Positions 5,720 through 5,796 of a stretch of 5,796 nucleotides of DNA are shown here, one piece after another (the stretch's first letter is position 1; every line of letters starts with the position of its first letter). Source of the stretch: Marinobacter salsuginis (lineage in GTDB: Bacteria > Pseudomonadota > Gammaproteobacteria > Pseudomonadales > Oleiphilaceae); contig NZ_BGZH01000008.1 in assembly GCF_009617755.1 (NCBI RefSeq), forward strand, positions 1 through 5,796, read 5' to 3'. The notes under the pieces were generated by a model that did no database searches, was not told where the DNA came from, and worked only from the letters and a program-made list of their open reading frames with translations. A program made the position numbers and the translations under genes.

Positions 5720-5748
5720 ATTATCGGTTTTCCTTCCCTGTCTGTCAA
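5720..5748 (-). promoter_or_regulatory. Strong sigma-70 promoter of the ardB operon
   Basis: On the minus strand TTGACA (5743-5748) is followed after exactly 17 bases by GATAAT (5720-5725), a near-consensus sigma-70 promoter. Transcription should start near 5713, leaving a leader of about 66 bases before ardB. The heptamer TGACTAT occurs twice (5707-5713 and 5715-5721) across the predicted start, so an operator there is possible. Upstream, CTTTG/CAAAG (5752-5770) is a weak inverted repeat. Confidence 0.85.
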
Positions 5749-5796
5749 TCTCTTTGTATACCTTTCAAAGAATAAAAACCCATATAAATCAGCCCT

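Overview
The window looks like accessory DNA of a mobile or formerly mobile element (genomic island, integrative conjugative element or plasmid), probably from a gammaproteobacterium such as a Pseudomonas or Marinobacter relative. This rests on an ArdB/KlcA antirestriction gene, strong Shine-Dalgarno sites, a consensus sigma-70 promoter, palindromic spacers between genes and several short genes without obvious relatives. The host assignment is inference. No rRNA, tRNA, integrase, relaxase, transposase or CRISPR array is visible, so the type of element cannot be fixed.

Left part (1-988): a plus-strand gene for a phosphatidylinositol-phospholipase C X-domain protein with an intact catalytic core and no signal peptide. 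It converges on a minus-strand block across a junction (989-1151) that is full of short palindromes.

Middle part (1152-2760, minus strand): a 295-aa protein with two winged-helix units, possibly a replication initiator or regulator. One base before its start ends a 40-aa single-membrane-helix ORF that has its own ribosome binding site; the two look translationally coupled. Further upstream is a 61-aa hydrophobic protein, separated from them by strong hairpins and an AT-rich stretch. The 2608-3077 stretch has no convincing gene. It holds the leader of the 61-aa gene, a possible coding remnant, a 12-G tract and a small hairpin.

Right part (3090-5796, minus strand): a likely three-gene operon read right to left from a near-perfect promoter at 5720-5748. 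The order is ardB/klcA-like antirestriction gene, a 532-aa DndB-like DGQHR protein, and a 140-aa protein of unknown function. The two gaps carry related GTTTCCG...CGGAAAC palindromes, and the last stop codon lies in the loop of a 10-bp hairpin. My reading is that this operon helps the element survive host DNA-modification and restriction systems: ArdB against type I restriction, and the DndB-like protein possibly touching DNA phosphorothioation or a related system. The ArdB role is supported by homology; the DndB-like role and the joint function are hypotheses.
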